DNA of 64,000 bases from Halodesulfurarchaeum sp. HSR-GB (GTDB lineage Archaea > Halobacteriota > Halobacteria > Halobacteriales > Halobacteriaceae), in assembly GCF_031432215.1 (NCBI RefSeq), contig NZ_JAVKGN010000001.1:1541421-1605420 (forward strand). Reading direction: 5' to 3'. Below the pieces are notes generated by a model, which worked only from the letters and a program-made list of their open reading frames with translations, ran no database searches and was not told the DNA's origin. This document shows positions 34,369 to 43,258 of this stretch, one piece after another. How positions within the stretch are numbered: position 1 is the first letter of the stretch; every line of letters starts with the position of its first letter. The position numbers were made by a program, and so were the translations under genes.

Positions 34369-35549
34369 TCGATCGCCTCCTCGAGCAGGGAGAGTTTGTC
34401 GTCGAAGTGCACGTCCTGTTCACCGAATCCCGGGAGGTAGGCCGCCGCCTTCGCGGAGTCGGTGGCCGTGGATTCATAGCCCATCTCCTCGATCGGGGCG
34501 ACGACGTTACAGGTGTCGCTGAGGACCATCCCGCCGGCGTCTTCGATCGTCTCCGTGTAGCCCATCCGGTCGGCCTGGGACTTGACTGCGCCGCTGGCAC
34601 AGACCCAGAGATCCCGATCGAGTGACTCCCCGTCCAGCCGATCGGCCACCTGCCCGATCTCGTCGACTGAAGCGTGTGGACAGCCAAAGACGATGAGGTC
34701 GGTGTCCCCCGTCGAGTTGAGTTCGCCGTACTCGGCGTCGAGTTCCGTCGAGCCGAACTGCAGGGTTTCGAGGTCCGTCGGTGGCTCCTCGTCGGTGGTG
34801 ACCCCGCCGACGAAGTGCATCGCCACCGCTCCGGTTGCGGCCATCGCCGCGCCGAGGGCCTTCAGTTCGTCCGTTGTCGCCCCATCCACGCCGGCGAAGT
34901 AGGGACGGCCGTCCTCCACGATCCGGCCCGCCCAGGAGCCAAGCGCGGCGAAATCCGCCTGATTCTGCAGTTCGACGTCGACGTCGATCCGATGGGTTGG
35001 GACACGGTTTTCCGCGAGGTGCAACCCGTACTTCGGGGTGCGACCCGTGATCGCCGCCGCGAGTGCGGAGGGACCGCCCTCGCGGTTGGTGCGTGCGCCA
35101 ACCACGCTGTTCGCAAAGGAGACCGCCGAGGACTCCGCCCAGGCGATGTGTTCGTTCGGCCCGGGAAGGTTCCCCGCGAGGTACGGGGTACAGGTAAAGG
35201 AGACGGTCACACCCATCTCACGAAGTGCGCCCACGATTCGGCGCTGCTGCTTTGCGAACTCCGGGTCGACACCCATCTCCTCCCAGCGGTCGATGTCCAT
35301 CCCCGCCGGGTTGGCGAACGTCTGGACCTCCACTTCCGCACCCTCCGCGGCGAACCCTTCGAGGAACTCAACCCCGGGGTCGCCGATCGACTTGTAGGAG
35401 ATGCCCGAGGCCTGGGCGGAGCCGATCTCGACGAACTCCTCGGCGCCGTAGATGTCTCCGAGGCGCACGAGCAGCTCCATCGACTTTCGGACGGCCGGAT
35501 TGTCTGATTCGAGCAGTGCCTGTTCGTCGGTGGTGAGATCGATTGGCAT
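34365..35549 (-). CDS. Phosphomevalonate dehydratase large subunit (aconitase X)
   Basis: A 394-residue aconitase X catalytic domain. Cysteines that can hold the iron-sulfur cluster are at about 120 (FTCTPYL), 290 (FGCPHAS) and 347 (SDTCNVV), with another at 317. NREGGPSALAAAITGRTPKYG is a family segment near residue 156. The alternative substrate class in bacteria is cis-3-hydroxyproline. Pairing with UbiD and UbiX genes points to the mevalonate role. It starts 2 bp after the ubiD stop. Confidence 0.92.
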   Translation of the reverse strand: MPIDLTTDEQALLESDNPAVRKSMELLVRLGDIYGAEEFVEIGSAQASGISYKSIGDPGVEFLEGFAAEGAEVEVQTFANPAGMDIDRWEEMGVDPEFAKQQRRIVGALREMGVTVSFTCTPYLAGNLPGPNEHIAWAESSAVSFANSVVGARTNREGGPSALAAAITGRTPKYGLHLAENRVPTHRIDVDVELQNQADFAALGSWAGRIVEDGRPYFAGVDGATTDELKALGAAMAATGAVAMHFVGGVTTDEEPPTDLETLQFGSTELDAEYGELNSTGDTDLIVFGCPHASVDEIGQVADRLDGESLDRDLWVCASGAVKSQADRMGYTETIEDAGGMVLSDTCNVVAPIEEMGYESTATDSAKAAAYLPGFGEQDVHFDDKLSLLEEAIE

Positions 35550-35551
35550 CG

Positions 35552-36853
35552 TTACTGGTACTCCGCGAGTGAGATCTCCGTCGCGCCCGGAACCGTCGCT
35601 TCGGTGAATTCGGCACGATCACGATTCGAGGGGACGGTCGCGTCCACGAGCCACTTGGTGAGGGTCCCCGTCTCGAAGTCCTGGGACGGATCGAGTGAGG
35701 AGCCCTTCGCATTCTCGACGGTTTCGATGTCCTGATCGGCCTGGACCCGCGTTGCCACGGCCCACTCGACCGCATCGGGGTCGGCCGGGTCGATGTCCTC
35801 GTCGACCACGACCACCCGTTTCATCGAGGGATGGGCAGCGAGTGCGGCGAGTCCGGCGTTTTTCGCATCGCCCTCGGTGCGCTTCTCGATCGAGACGACC
35901 CCGTGAAGCCAGGAACACCCACCGGGAGTCAGTACGACCTCCTGCACGGTGGGGACGGTGTTCTCCACGATTCGCTTGATCCGCGGCTCCTGGGGGAGCC
36001 CCATGAGGTGGGCGTGTTCTCGCTTCCCCGGCACGACGACCCGAATCATCGGATCCGGGCGCAGGTAGAGGTCCCGAACCTCGACGACCGGCTGTTGACG
36101 GACCGTATCCCAGGTGCGCGAGAGGTCCACGAAGGGGCCCTCCGCACGAGTCTCGTCGTGAATCGTCGCCGTCATCACCAGTTCGGCCTCGGCGGGCACC
36201 GTCAGTCCGTCGAGTTCCGTGACGGCCAGGTCGCCGTCGAGCAGGGCGTTGGCGACTTCGAGTTCGTCCATCTCGGGGCTGCCCGAGGTCGCCGCAGCCA
36301 GTTCCACGGCCGGATGGACCCCGACGACGATGGCCACGTCGAGTGGCCCCTCGCTTCGAGATCGGATGTCATGGAGGTGGCGCTCGACGAGGCGCATGAC
36401 GAACTCGTTTTCCCCGTCGTACATCAACCGGTGGAAGGAGAGGTTCTGCACCCCGGTATCGGGGTCCTTCGCGATCACGATTCCCGAGGCGATATACTGG
36501 CGTTCGTGTTCGTCGTAGTAGGTGGGAATCGGGACGTGGTCATCGAGGGTCGGCGAGGTCGCGACGTGTTCGAAAGCCGCTGCCGTCGTTCCAGCCAGCG
36601 GTTCCGGGTCAGTCGTCGCCCTGGTCATCGCGTCGACGATCTCGCCCCGGTCCACATCGAGTGCCCCGGCAATTCGCTCGCGGGAGGAGACGACGTTGGT
36701 CACCGCCGAGAGGTCCGGATACCCCGCGACCGACTCGAAGACGAGTGGCTGTGACTCGTCCTGTACTGAGAGTGCCGCGAGTTCGAATCTGGGATCGACC
36801 GGTTCGGTGAGTTCCGTGACCGGCGACCCCGAAAGCACGCTTCGCAGTCCCAT
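35552..36853 (-). CDS. UbiD-family decarboxylase, likely anhydromevalonate phosphate decarboxylase
   Basis: A 433-residue UbiD protein that needs prenyl-FMN, made by the UbiX encoded downstream. The C-terminal half has the family motif VDEDIDPADPDAVEWAVATR (about 327-346) and the last metal/active segments. In the archaeal mevalonate pathway, the UbiD enzyme decarboxylates anhydromevalonate phosphate to isopentenyl phosphate. It is the first gene of the unit; a weak TATA-like TACTTAGTGC near 36874-36883 precedes it. The 87-bp upstream gap is shared with the divergent nth gene. Confidence 0.9.
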   Translation of the reverse strand: MGLRSVLSGSPVTELTEPVDPRFELAALSVQDESQPLVFESVAGYPDLSAVTNVVSSRERIAGALDVDRGEIVDAMTRATTDPEPLAGTTAAAFEHVATSPTLDDHVPIPTYYDEHERQYIASGIVIAKDPDTGVQNLSFHRLMYDGENEFVMRLVERHLHDIRSRSEGPLDVAIVVGVHPAVELAAATSGSPEMDELEVANALLDGDLAVTELDGLTVPAEAELVMTATIHDETRAEGPFVDLSRTWDTVRQQPVVEVRDLYLRPDPMIRVVVPGKREHAHLMGLPQEPRIKRIVENTVPTVQEVVLTPGGCSWLHGVVSIEKRTEGDAKNAGLAALAAHPSMKRVVVVDEDIDPADPDAVEWAVATRVQADQDIETVENAKGSSLDPSQDFETGTLTKWLVDATVPSNRDRAEFTEATVPGATEISLAEYQ

Positions 36854-36940
36854 AGCGGCCCTTACCCGGCCCGCGCACTAAGTACTCGCGATCCACGGCC
36901 CGTGTCGAATCGCTCAAGGCGACCCACGAGAAGTTCGCCT

Positions 36941-37591
36941 ATGGGCATCCCGCGGGACTCTCGAAGCGAACAGGCAACTGTCGTCATCGATCGACTGCGC
37001 GAGGCCTACCCGGAGGCGACGATCTCGCTCGACTTCGAGAACCGCCTCGAACTACTGATCGCGGTCGTGCTCTCGGCCCAGTGTCCGGACGAACGGGTCA
37101 ACGAGGTCACCGAGACGCTGTTCGAGCAGTACCGAACGCCCGCAGACTACGCCGCAGCCGATCCGGCGGACATCGCCGAGATCATCGGTTCGTGTACCTA
37201 CCCGAACAACAAGGCCGAGTATCTCGTTGGCATCGGCGAGCAACTACTCGCGGAACACGACGGTGCGGTGCCGGACTCGATGGACGAACTGACCGATCTG
37301 CCTGGCGTCGGGCGAAAGACCGCAAACGTGGTGTTACAACACGGCCACGACACCGTCGCGGGGATCGTGGTCGATACCCACGTACAGCGTCTCTCGCGCC
37401 GGCTGGGACTCACGGACGAAGAGCGGCCGGAGAAGATCGAAGCCGACCTGCAGGAGATCCTGCCCGAGGAAGACTGGAAGCTGTTCACTCACTGGTTGAT
37501 CGCCCACGGCCGGGCCGTCTGCACGGCTCGCTCACCCGATTGTGAGACCTGTGTCCTCGAAGACATCTGTCCTTCTTCCCGATTGGAATAG
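36941..37591 (+). CDS. nth: Endonuclease III
   Basis: A 216-residue DNA glycosylase/AP lyase that removes oxidised pyrimidines. The helix-hairpin-helix LPGVGRKTANVVL (about 115-127) contains the catalytic Lys, and VDTHVQRLSRRLG the catalytic Asp. The C-terminal 4Fe-4S loop is CTARSPDCETCVLEDIC. I chose ATG 36941 over a GTG 13 codons upstream because homologues begin close to it. The genome context is unremarkable. Confidence 0.95.
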   Translation: MGIPRDSRSEQATVVIDRLREAYPEATISLDFENRLELLIAVVLSAQCPDERVNEVTETLFEQYRTPADYAAADPADIAEIIGSCTYPNNKAEYLVGIGEQLLAEHDGAVPDSMDELTDLPGVGRKTANVVLQHGHDTVAGIVVDTHVQRLSRRLGLTDEERPEKIEADLQEILPEEDWKLFTHWLIAHGRAVCTARSPDCETCVLEDICPSSRLE

Positions 37592-37658
37592 CTGCCGCAC
37601 CCCGCAGCCTTTTGCCCGTCGGGGGCTACTCCCCGTTGATGGCCAGGGGGCGGTATCA

Positions 37659-38405
37659 GTGCGAGTGACGATCGTCGGGCCGGAGAAATGCATACCGACA
37701 GGACTCGAATCGGCAAGTGAAGCCGATGTCGACCACGTCGAGCGGGTTTCCACAGCAGATCCACCGGAGAGCGATTTCCTCGTCACAGTCGGCGAGTCGG
37801 CCCTGCTCTCGGCCGTGACGGCGGCGGTCCAGGTGCCAATCGTGCCAGTCGCCGTCGATGCCGGGGTGCCGACCGTTCCCCTGTCCGACCTGGCGGCAGC
37901 CATTTCGGCCCTGGTGGCTGGCGAGTCGACCATCGAGACCGTTCCGACGATAGTGGTGTCACTGGGCGAGAACACGTATCGCGCCCTGATGGACGTGATG
38001 GCCGTGACCGCCGAGCCGGCCCGGATCTCGGAGTTTCGGACCCGAAAAGTCGAGACTGATGTCGTGGTCGATCAGGTCCGAGCCGATGGAATCGTGGCCG
38101 CAGCGGCGGCCGGAACTCCCGGCTATGGAACGGCCGCGGGCGGCCCGATTCTCGATCCGGAACTCGATGGCCTGGCAGTCGTCCCAGTCGGTCCCTTCCG
38201 GACCGAGCGCCCCCAATGGGTGTTGGCCCCGCCGATCGAGTTCGAGGTCGTCCGCGAGTCGGTTCCGGTCTCGCTGGTCGTCGACGACGATCCGGTCGAG
38301 CGCGTGCCGGCCGGTGAGCCGGTGAGACTCGACTGGGGCGAGCCGATCGAGATCGCCGTCCTCGAAGCGACGATCCCGCCGCTCGCGAACGACCCGGAGA
38401 ACTAG
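37659..38405 (+). CDS. NAD-kinase-like protein without the GGDGT motif
   Basis: A 248-residue protein with the two-domain plan of NAD kinases. The C-terminal domain has ADGIVAAAAAGTPGYGTAAGGP (about 142-163), the counterpart of the DG...GSTAYSLSAGGP motif that binds NAD. It continues with PILDPELDGLAVVPVGPF. The N-terminal ATP site should read GGDGTLL but here is VGESALL (44-50), so the kinase Asp is gone. It may be a regulatory paralogue or a different nucleotide-binding protein. The GTG at 37659 is the best start. An ATG at 37542 overlaps nth and would add a non-homologous extension. Confidence 0.7.
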   Translation: MRVTIVGPEKCIPTGLESASEADVDHVERVSTADPPESDFLVTVGESALLSAVTAAVQVPIVPVAVDAGVPTVPLSDLAAAISALVAGESTIETVPTIVVSLGENTYRALMDVMAVTAEPARISEFRTRKVETDVVVDQVRADGIVAAAAAGTPGYGTAAGGPILDPELDGLAVVPVGPFRTERPQWVLAPPIEFEVVRESVPVSLVVDDDPVERVPAGEPVRLDWGEPIEIAVLEATIPPLANDPEN

Positions 38406-38656
38406 ATCTCGTCTTCTTCGCGCAACGCGTCCATGATGTCATCGACCAGTGATTCGACGTCCTCGTAGGGGAAGTTGGCGTGGGAGCCGAGTTTGGACGC
38501 CAACTCCATCACGGAGAAACTCACGCCGCCGGCCTCGAATTTCGTCCGGGGACCCTTCGGGAGGGCCGGCACGAGGTCCATCTGTCCGGTGACGGGGTAC
38601 TCCGCGTCCTCGAAGGCCGTTATGAACTCCTCGCGGAGTTCGGCTTCGGTACTCAT
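38402..38656 (-). CDS. MTH865-family small protein
   Basis: An 84-residue protein resembling the archaeal MTH865 family: an EF-hand-like helical fold of unknown role. The segment FPYEDVESLVDDIMDALREED is characteristic of the C-terminus. I chose the ATG at 38656, which has a TATA-like CTTTTTTGG about 27 nt upstream (38679-38687). An earlier in-frame ATG would extend into that promoter. It converges with the NAD-kinase-like gene, overlapping by 4 bp. Confidence 0.8.
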   Translation of the reverse strand: MSTEAELREEFITAFEDAEYPVTGQMDLVPALPKGPRTKFEAGGVSFSVMELASKLGSHANFPYEDVESLVDDIMDALREEDEI

Positions 38657-38697
38657 GGTCGTGAGTTTATGGGCGGCCAAAAAAGGGTTGTGCATCG

Positions 38698-38735
38698 CCG
38701 GGTGACTGGAACTCAAGTTTTTTAGTCACACCCGG
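38698..38735 (+). promoter_or_regulatory. Promoter of the prenyl diphosphate synthase gene, within an imperfect inverted repeat
   Basis: A TATA box GTTTTTTAG (38717-38725) lies about 28 nt before the ATG 38749. Arms CCGGGTGACT (38698-38707) and AGTCACACCCGG (38724-38735) pair over 10 bp except for a 2-nt insertion, so a repressor binding them would cover the TATA box. Confidence 0.45.
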
Positions 38736-38748
38736 TCACTCCCGACAC

Positions 38749-39813
38749 ATGCGGGACGCGTTGACCGAATGGCGGGAGCCGATCGATCGGGAGATCGAAG
38801 AGCTCCTGCCACGGACGATCACCGAGGAGACGTTGGCCGACCTGTTCGGGCCACCGCGATACGAATACGACACCGAGGCGATCGCGCAGGCCCTCTTCGA
38901 ACCAGTCTGGGATCTGCTCGATCGGGGTGGCAAGCGCTGGCGGCCCGTCCTCTTTCTCGAACTCGTGGACGCACTCGGCGAGGATCCCGAGCAGTACCTC
39001 CCCTACGCCACGATCCCCGAAATCCTCCACACCGGGACGATCATCGTCGACGACGTGGAGGACGATGCAACGTTGCGCCGGGGCGAGGAGGCGATTCACC
39101 TCCGCTATGGAACCGACATCGCGTTGAACGCCGGGAACGCGCTGTACTTCGTGCCCCTGAAGGTAATCTCGGCGAATCCCGGTGACCTCGATCCGTCCCA
39201 GCAACTCGGGATCTACGAGATGTTGACTTTCGAACTGAATCGGACCCATCTGGGCCAGGGCACGGACATCGTCTGGCACAACGAGAGTGAGATCGACATC
39301 ACCGAGGCACAATACCTGGAGATGAGCGCCTGCAAGACCGGTTGCCTGGGGCGGATTGCGGGTCGGCTGGCCGCACTCGTGACGGACAGTCCCGATGCCG
39401 TCGAGGACGCCTTCGCCGCCTACGCCGAGTCCCTCTCGATTGCCTTCCAGATCGGCGACGACGTACTCGACGTGAAACACTCACTCGATCAGGCCGGGGA
39501 GTTCGGCAAGGCTTTCGGAAACGACATCCGCGAGGGCAAACGCACCCTGCTCGTGATTCACGCGCTCAAAAAAGCCGACCCGGCCGACCGGGACCGCCTG
39601 GAGTCGATTCTCACGGCCGATGAGGTCACCGACGAGGAGATCGAATTCGTGCTCTCGATCCTCCAGGAGACCGACAGCGTGGCGTTCGCCCTGGAGACCG
39701 CACAGCGACTCGCGGCCGACGCACGCTCACAGCTAGCCGAAGTGGATATCGATCCCGACGTGCAGGCCGAACTGGAAGAGTTCACCCGCTACGTGATCGA
39801 ACGCGATCGCTGA
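38749..39813 (+). CDS. idsA: Prenyl diphosphate synthase (geranylgeranyl/farnesyl type)
   Basis: A 354-residue trans-prenyltransferase making the isoprenoid chains of archaeal lipids from IPP and DMAPP. The first Asp-rich motif is DDVED (101-105), followed by RRG at 110-112. The second is GDDVLD near residue 238. The N-terminal GGKRWRP binds diphosphate. Product length cannot be told without modelling. It is 2 kb from the mevalonate-pathway cluster, but on the opposite strand and separately controlled. Confidence 0.94.
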   Translation: MRDALTEWREPIDREIEELLPRTITEETLADLFGPPRYEYDTEAIAQALFEPVWDLLDRGGKRWRPVLFLELVDALGEDPEQYLPYATIPEILHTGTIIVDDVEDDATLRRGEEAIHLRYGTDIALNAGNALYFVPLKVISANPGDLDPSQQLGIYEMLTFELNRTHLGQGTDIVWHNESEIDITEAQYLEMSACKTGCLGRIAGRLAALVTDSPDAVEDAFAAYAESLSIAFQIGDDVLDVKHSLDQAGEFGKAFGNDIREGKRTLLVIHALKKADPADRDRLESILTADEVTDEEIEFVLSILQETDSVAFALETAQRLAADARSQLAEVDIDPDVQAELEEFTRYVIERDR

Positions 39814-39816
39814 ATC

Positions 39817-40296
39817 CTACTCGACCTTGTCCCGCGTCGGTCGACCGTCCACTTCCGCCACGATCCGATCCAGCACTCGTTTCGCTTCCGACTCGATCAG
39901 CGCCGTGGCTCGATCTCGAACCCAGTCCAGAGAGACGCCAAACGGCAACGAGACGGCATCCGACCCGAGCGAGTCCGGATCGTAGGCGACCTGGAAGTGG
40001 AGCTGTGACCCGTCGGAGCGCTCTTCGACGACCCAGCGACCGTCCGCCTCGAGATCCTGCGTGATCGTCCAGTCGATCGTGTGTGGTGGCTCACACGCGG
40101 TCACCCGGGCCTGGGTCTCGTAGGCGAGTTTCCACCAGCCGAACTGAAACGCGTACTCGGTCACCTGCGTTTCCGCGGTCGCCGAAACCGACTGCAGGTA
40201 CTTCGAATAGCGTGGGTAGGCCTGGAAGTCCCGGACGGTGTCGAACACCACCTCCGGGGGCTGGTTCAGTTCCCGAGAGACGGCGATCTCGTTCAC
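39817..40296 (-). CDS. SRPBCC (polyketide cyclase/START-like) protein
   Basis: A 159-residue protein of the START/SRPBCC lipid-binding fold, with the family start of a strand and the segment PPEVVFDTVRDFQAYPRYSKYL (about 12-33), and a long C-terminal helix (about 125-150). It likely binds a hydrophobic ligand or acts on one. I chose the GTG at 40296, which begins MNEIAVSREL. The frame is open upstream but leads into the coaBC control region. It converges with idsA, 3 bp apart. Confidence 0.75.
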   Translation of the reverse strand: MNEIAVSRELNQPPEVVFDTVRDFQAYPRYSKYLQSVSATAETQVTEYAFQFGWWKLAYETQARVTACEPPHTIDWTITQDLEADGRWVVEERSDGSQLHFQVAYDPDSLGSDAVSLPFGVSLDWVRDRATALIESEAKRVLDRIVAEVDGRPTRDKVE

Positions 40297-40347
40297 GATC
40301 GATCGTAGTCGGGCCCGGCAGAAGAGCGTGCCGCCCACATCGCCCAG

Positions 40348-40355
40348 GTTTATCC
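40348..40355 (+). promoter_or_regulatory. TATA box of coaBC
   Basis: GTTTATCC is 27-31 nt before the coaBC ATG at 40379, fitting a leaderless transcript. Confidence 0.6.
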
Positions 40356-40378
40356 CCGTCCCCATCGAATCGCAGACG

Positions 40379-41527
40379 ATGCTCGACGGGACGAACGTGG
40401 CACTGGGAGTGACCGGAAGTGTCGCCGCCGTGACGGTCGTCGAACTGGCCCACGAACTCCGACGTCGCGGGGCGACGGTCCGGGCGCTCATGACCGAATC
40501 TGCCCAGGGAATCGTCCACCCCGATGCGGTCACCTACGCAACTGACGAACCGGTCGTGACGGACCTGACAGGGGCCGTCGAGCACGTCGAACTCTGTGGG
40601 AAAGACGGCTGGGCGGACGTCTGCCTGGTGGCCCCCGCGACGGCCAACACGATCGGCAAGATCGCGAGTGGCATCGACGACACCCCCGTGACGACCGGGG
40701 TCACCACCGCTCTCGGGGCGGGAATTCCGGTCGTGCTCGCACCCGCGATGCACGAGGGGATGTTCGATCACCCAGGTGTAAAGCGCAACATCGAGACGAT
40801 CGCGGAGTGGGGCGTCTCGGTCGTTCCACCACGAATCGAGGAGGGCAAGGCCAAGATCGCGACGGCGGATACGATCGCGCTCGAAACGGCTCGGGCAGCG
40901 GCTGATTCGCCGCTCGCCGGCTCACACGTGGTGGTCACGAGCGGGGCCACCGCGGAGCCGATCGATCCGGTCCGGGTCCTCACGAATCGCGCAAGCGGTC
41001 GAACCGGCCGGGCGGTCGCCCGTGCCATCTACGTGCGGGGCGGATCGGTCACGCTCGTGCACAACGGGGGTTCAGTCCCATATGCCGAGGTACAGTCCGT
41101 CGAGACGGCCGCCGAGATGACCGAGGCGGCCCTGGAAGCCGCCAAGGGCGCAGACGCCTTCGTCTCCGCGGCCGCGATCTCGGACTACACCGTCGAACCC
41201 GCCGCCGAGAAACTTTCCTCCGGCGAGTCGCGAACGCTCAAACTGGAGCCAACACCGAAACTGGTAGACTCCGTCCGGGAGGCCCAACCAGGCCTCCCCA
41301 TCGTCGGCTTCAAAGTCGAAAGCGACCGGGACACACTGCTCGACGGGGCCCACGAACTCCTCGATCGGGTGGGAATGGCCTTCGTCGTCGCGAATCGCGC
41401 CGACGCGATGGGCGGGCCGGAGACCGCAGTCGAATTCGTCTTCGAGGAGCGAACGGAGCAATTCGAGGGGTCCAAAGCGGCTCTCGGTGAGCGAGTGGTC
41501 AGCGAACTGGCGACGGTCCTACAGTAG
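40379..41527 (+). CDS. coaBC: Phosphopantothenoylcysteine decarboxylase / phosphopantothenate-cysteine ligase
   Basis: A 382-residue bifunctional enzyme in coenzyme A synthesis. The N-terminal half (about 1-175) is the FMN decarboxylase CoaC (GVTGSVAAVTVVELA near residue 7; APAMHEGMF near 120). The C-terminal half is the CTP-dependent ligase CoaB (VTSGATAEPIDPVRVLTNRASG near 186). It overlaps the convergent antiporter gene by 9 bp. Confidence 0.95.
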   Translation: MLDGTNVALGVTGSVAAVTVVELAHELRRRGATVRALMTESAQGIVHPDAVTYATDEPVVTDLTGAVEHVELCGKDGWADVCLVAPATANTIGKIASGIDDTPVTTGVTTALGAGIPVVLAPAMHEGMFDHPGVKRNIETIAEWGVSVVPPRIEEGKAKIATADTIALETARAAADSPLAGSHVVVTSGATAEPIDPVRVLTNRASGRTGRAVARAIYVRGGSVTLVHNGGSVPYAEVQSVETAAEMTEAALEAAKGADAFVSAAAISDYTVEPAAEKLSSGESRTLKLEPTPKLVDSVREAQPGLPIVGFKVESDRDTLLDGAHELLDRVGMAFVVANRADAMGGPETAVEFVFEERTEQFEGSKAALGERVVSELATVLQ

Positions 41528-43258
41528 GAGTCCGAGCAGCACGCCGCTTAGTACCACGACCATCAGCGCGATACTCGCGGCGATCGTCGCCCGCAGGCTC
41601 CCGGGTCGGAACTCACGCTCCACGCTGGTCGCCCTGACACGCACCCAGTTGAGCACCGGATACGGATAGGAGAGCCGTCGGGCGATGGCATAGGAGCCAC
41701 CAGCAACCACGCGATCCACGGCCGCGTACAGTTCGGTGAGCCCCCTGACCAGCGCCCTGGTCCCGTAGAACATGACGGGGTTGATGATCGCATCCACGTC
41801 CGGCACGTGGGCGATCCTGGACAGCGGCTTTTTGACGACTGCGAAGCCGAGAAGCCCCAGTGCCGCCAGAATCAGCCCTTCGAGAATATGACTCGGCGCG
41901 AAGGTGTGGGCGTGTGCGGTACTCCCGGGCAGCACTGCAAAGAGGGTCTGGGGGAAGAGCCCGAACAGCACCAGCAACACGGAGACACCGAGCATGGCGA
42001 CCCGCTGGCCCCAGTTCGACCAGTCGACGTCCCACTCCCGGTCCAGATCCCGGAAGAAGGCATAGTACCCGAACTTGATGAACGACATGAACGTGCCCAC
42101 GCCGGCCGCCATAAGCAGGTAGTAGATCGCCGTGAGGTGTTCCTCGTGGGCCGCGACGGTGAGCAGGCCCTTGCTCACGAAGCCGTTGAATCCGGGGAAC
42201 CCGGAAATCGAGAGGGCAGCGATCGTGAACGCGAGTGCCGTAAACGGCAGGTGCTTGGCAAGCCCGCCCAGATCGTCAAGGCGCTCGGTGCCGGTCCGGG
42301 CGATGACCACACCCGCAGTCATGAAGAGCAACGCCTTGTAGAGGATGTGGTTGAACACGTGGGCGAAGGCGCCGGCCGTCGCCATCGCCGTCCCGATCCC
42401 GACGCCGGCGACCATGTATCCCACCTGGGACTGGATGTGATAGGCGAGGAGGCGTCGCATGTCGTGCTGGAACAGCGCGTAGATGACACCGATCATCGCC
42501 ATCGCCGCGCCCATGTACGCGATCGCGATGTGGCCGTCCGGGAAGGCCCGGGCCAGGCCGTACACACCGGTCTTGGTCGTGTAGACCGAGAGGAAGACAC
42601 TGGCGGCGATCTGCGGCCGCGGATAGGTGTCCGGCAGCCAGGCGTGGAGCCCGACGAACCCGACGTTGACGCCGATCCCGACCGCGGCGAGCGCCGTCGG
42701 AATGCCGGCCACGAGCCCCGAACTCGCACTGAAGAGGAACGAGTCGACGGCGGTGTAGTGGCAGACGACTGCCGCCATGAGGAGACTCCCGCCGAGCCCG
42801 TGATAGAACGCATAGCGGTAGCCGGCTCTGATGGCCTCTCCGCCGTAATCCCAGACGAGCAACGTGCTGGTGACGGCCATGAGCTCCCAGAAGAACACCA
42901 TCGTGAGCCAGTCGCCGGCGAAGACGGCCCCCAGGCTGGTGCCGACATACCCCAATGCGAAGGCCGTCTGCCGGTTCGACGCCTCCGAGGAGTACGAGTA
43001 GAGGACTGCAGCGGCCGCGATGAGCCCGAAGATGATCCCCATGAGCCGGGAGAGCGTATCGACCTGGAGCAACACCGCATCGAAGCCCAGGAACCGAATC
43101 GGGAGATGAACCCCGGCGGGAGCGAGATACGCCCAGATAGAGGCCCCGCCAGTAGCGAGCACGCCCAGGGCATGTCCCAGGCGTCGCGGCAGGAAGGGGA
43201 GGGCGATGGCGACGGCCAGGACCACGAAGGCCGGTGGCACACTCGTCATCGGATCCAT
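41519..43258 (-). CDS. Mrp-type antiporter MrpD/MrpA-like subunit (third)
   Basis: A 579-residue integral membrane protein of the complex-I NuoL/M/N family with about 14 helices. The conserved Glu of the proton channel is in FFWELMAVTSTLLVW (about 128-142), and later Lys and His residues continue the channel. It is the last and longest gene of the operon, overlapping the preceding D subunit by 1 bp (TGATG). The longest D-like chain may take the place of the MrpA N-terminal domain. A 70-residue loop and two final helices at the C-terminus extend beyond the core. Confidence 0.88.
   Translation of the reverse strand: MDPMTSVPPAFVVLAVAIALPFLPRRLGHALGVLATGGASIWAYLAPAGVHLPIRFLGFDAVLLQVDTLSRLMGIIFGLIAAAAVLYSYSSEASNRQTAFALGYVGTSLGAVFAGDWLTMVFFWELMAVTSTLLVWDYGGEAIRAGYRYAFYHGLGGSLLMAAVVCHYTAVDSFLFSASSGLVAGIPTALAAVGIGVNVGFVGLHAWLPDTYPRPQIAASVFLSVYTTKTGVYGLARAFPDGHIAIAYMGAAMAMIGVIYALFQHDMRRLLAYHIQSQVGYMVAGVGIGTAMATAGAFAHVFNHILYKALLFMTAGVVIARTGTERLDDLGGLAKHLPFTALAFTIAALSISGFPGFNGFVSKGLLTVAAHEEHLTAIYYLLMAAGVGTFMSFIKFGYYAFFRDLDREWDVDWSNWGQRVAMLGVSVLLVLFGLFPQTLFAVLPGSTAHAHTFAPSHILEGLILAALGLLGFAVVKKPLSRIAHVPDVDAIINPVMFYGTRALVRGLTELYAAVDRVVAGGSYAIARRLSYPYPVLNWVRVRATSVEREFRPGSLRATIAASIALMVVVLSGVLLGLLL

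Noticed and set aside
34365..35549. Cis-3-hydroxyproline dehydratase as the role of the aconitase X protein
   Set aside because: The bacterial role comes with proline catabolic genes. Here UbiD and UbiX are in the same unit, which points to anhydromevalonate phosphate.
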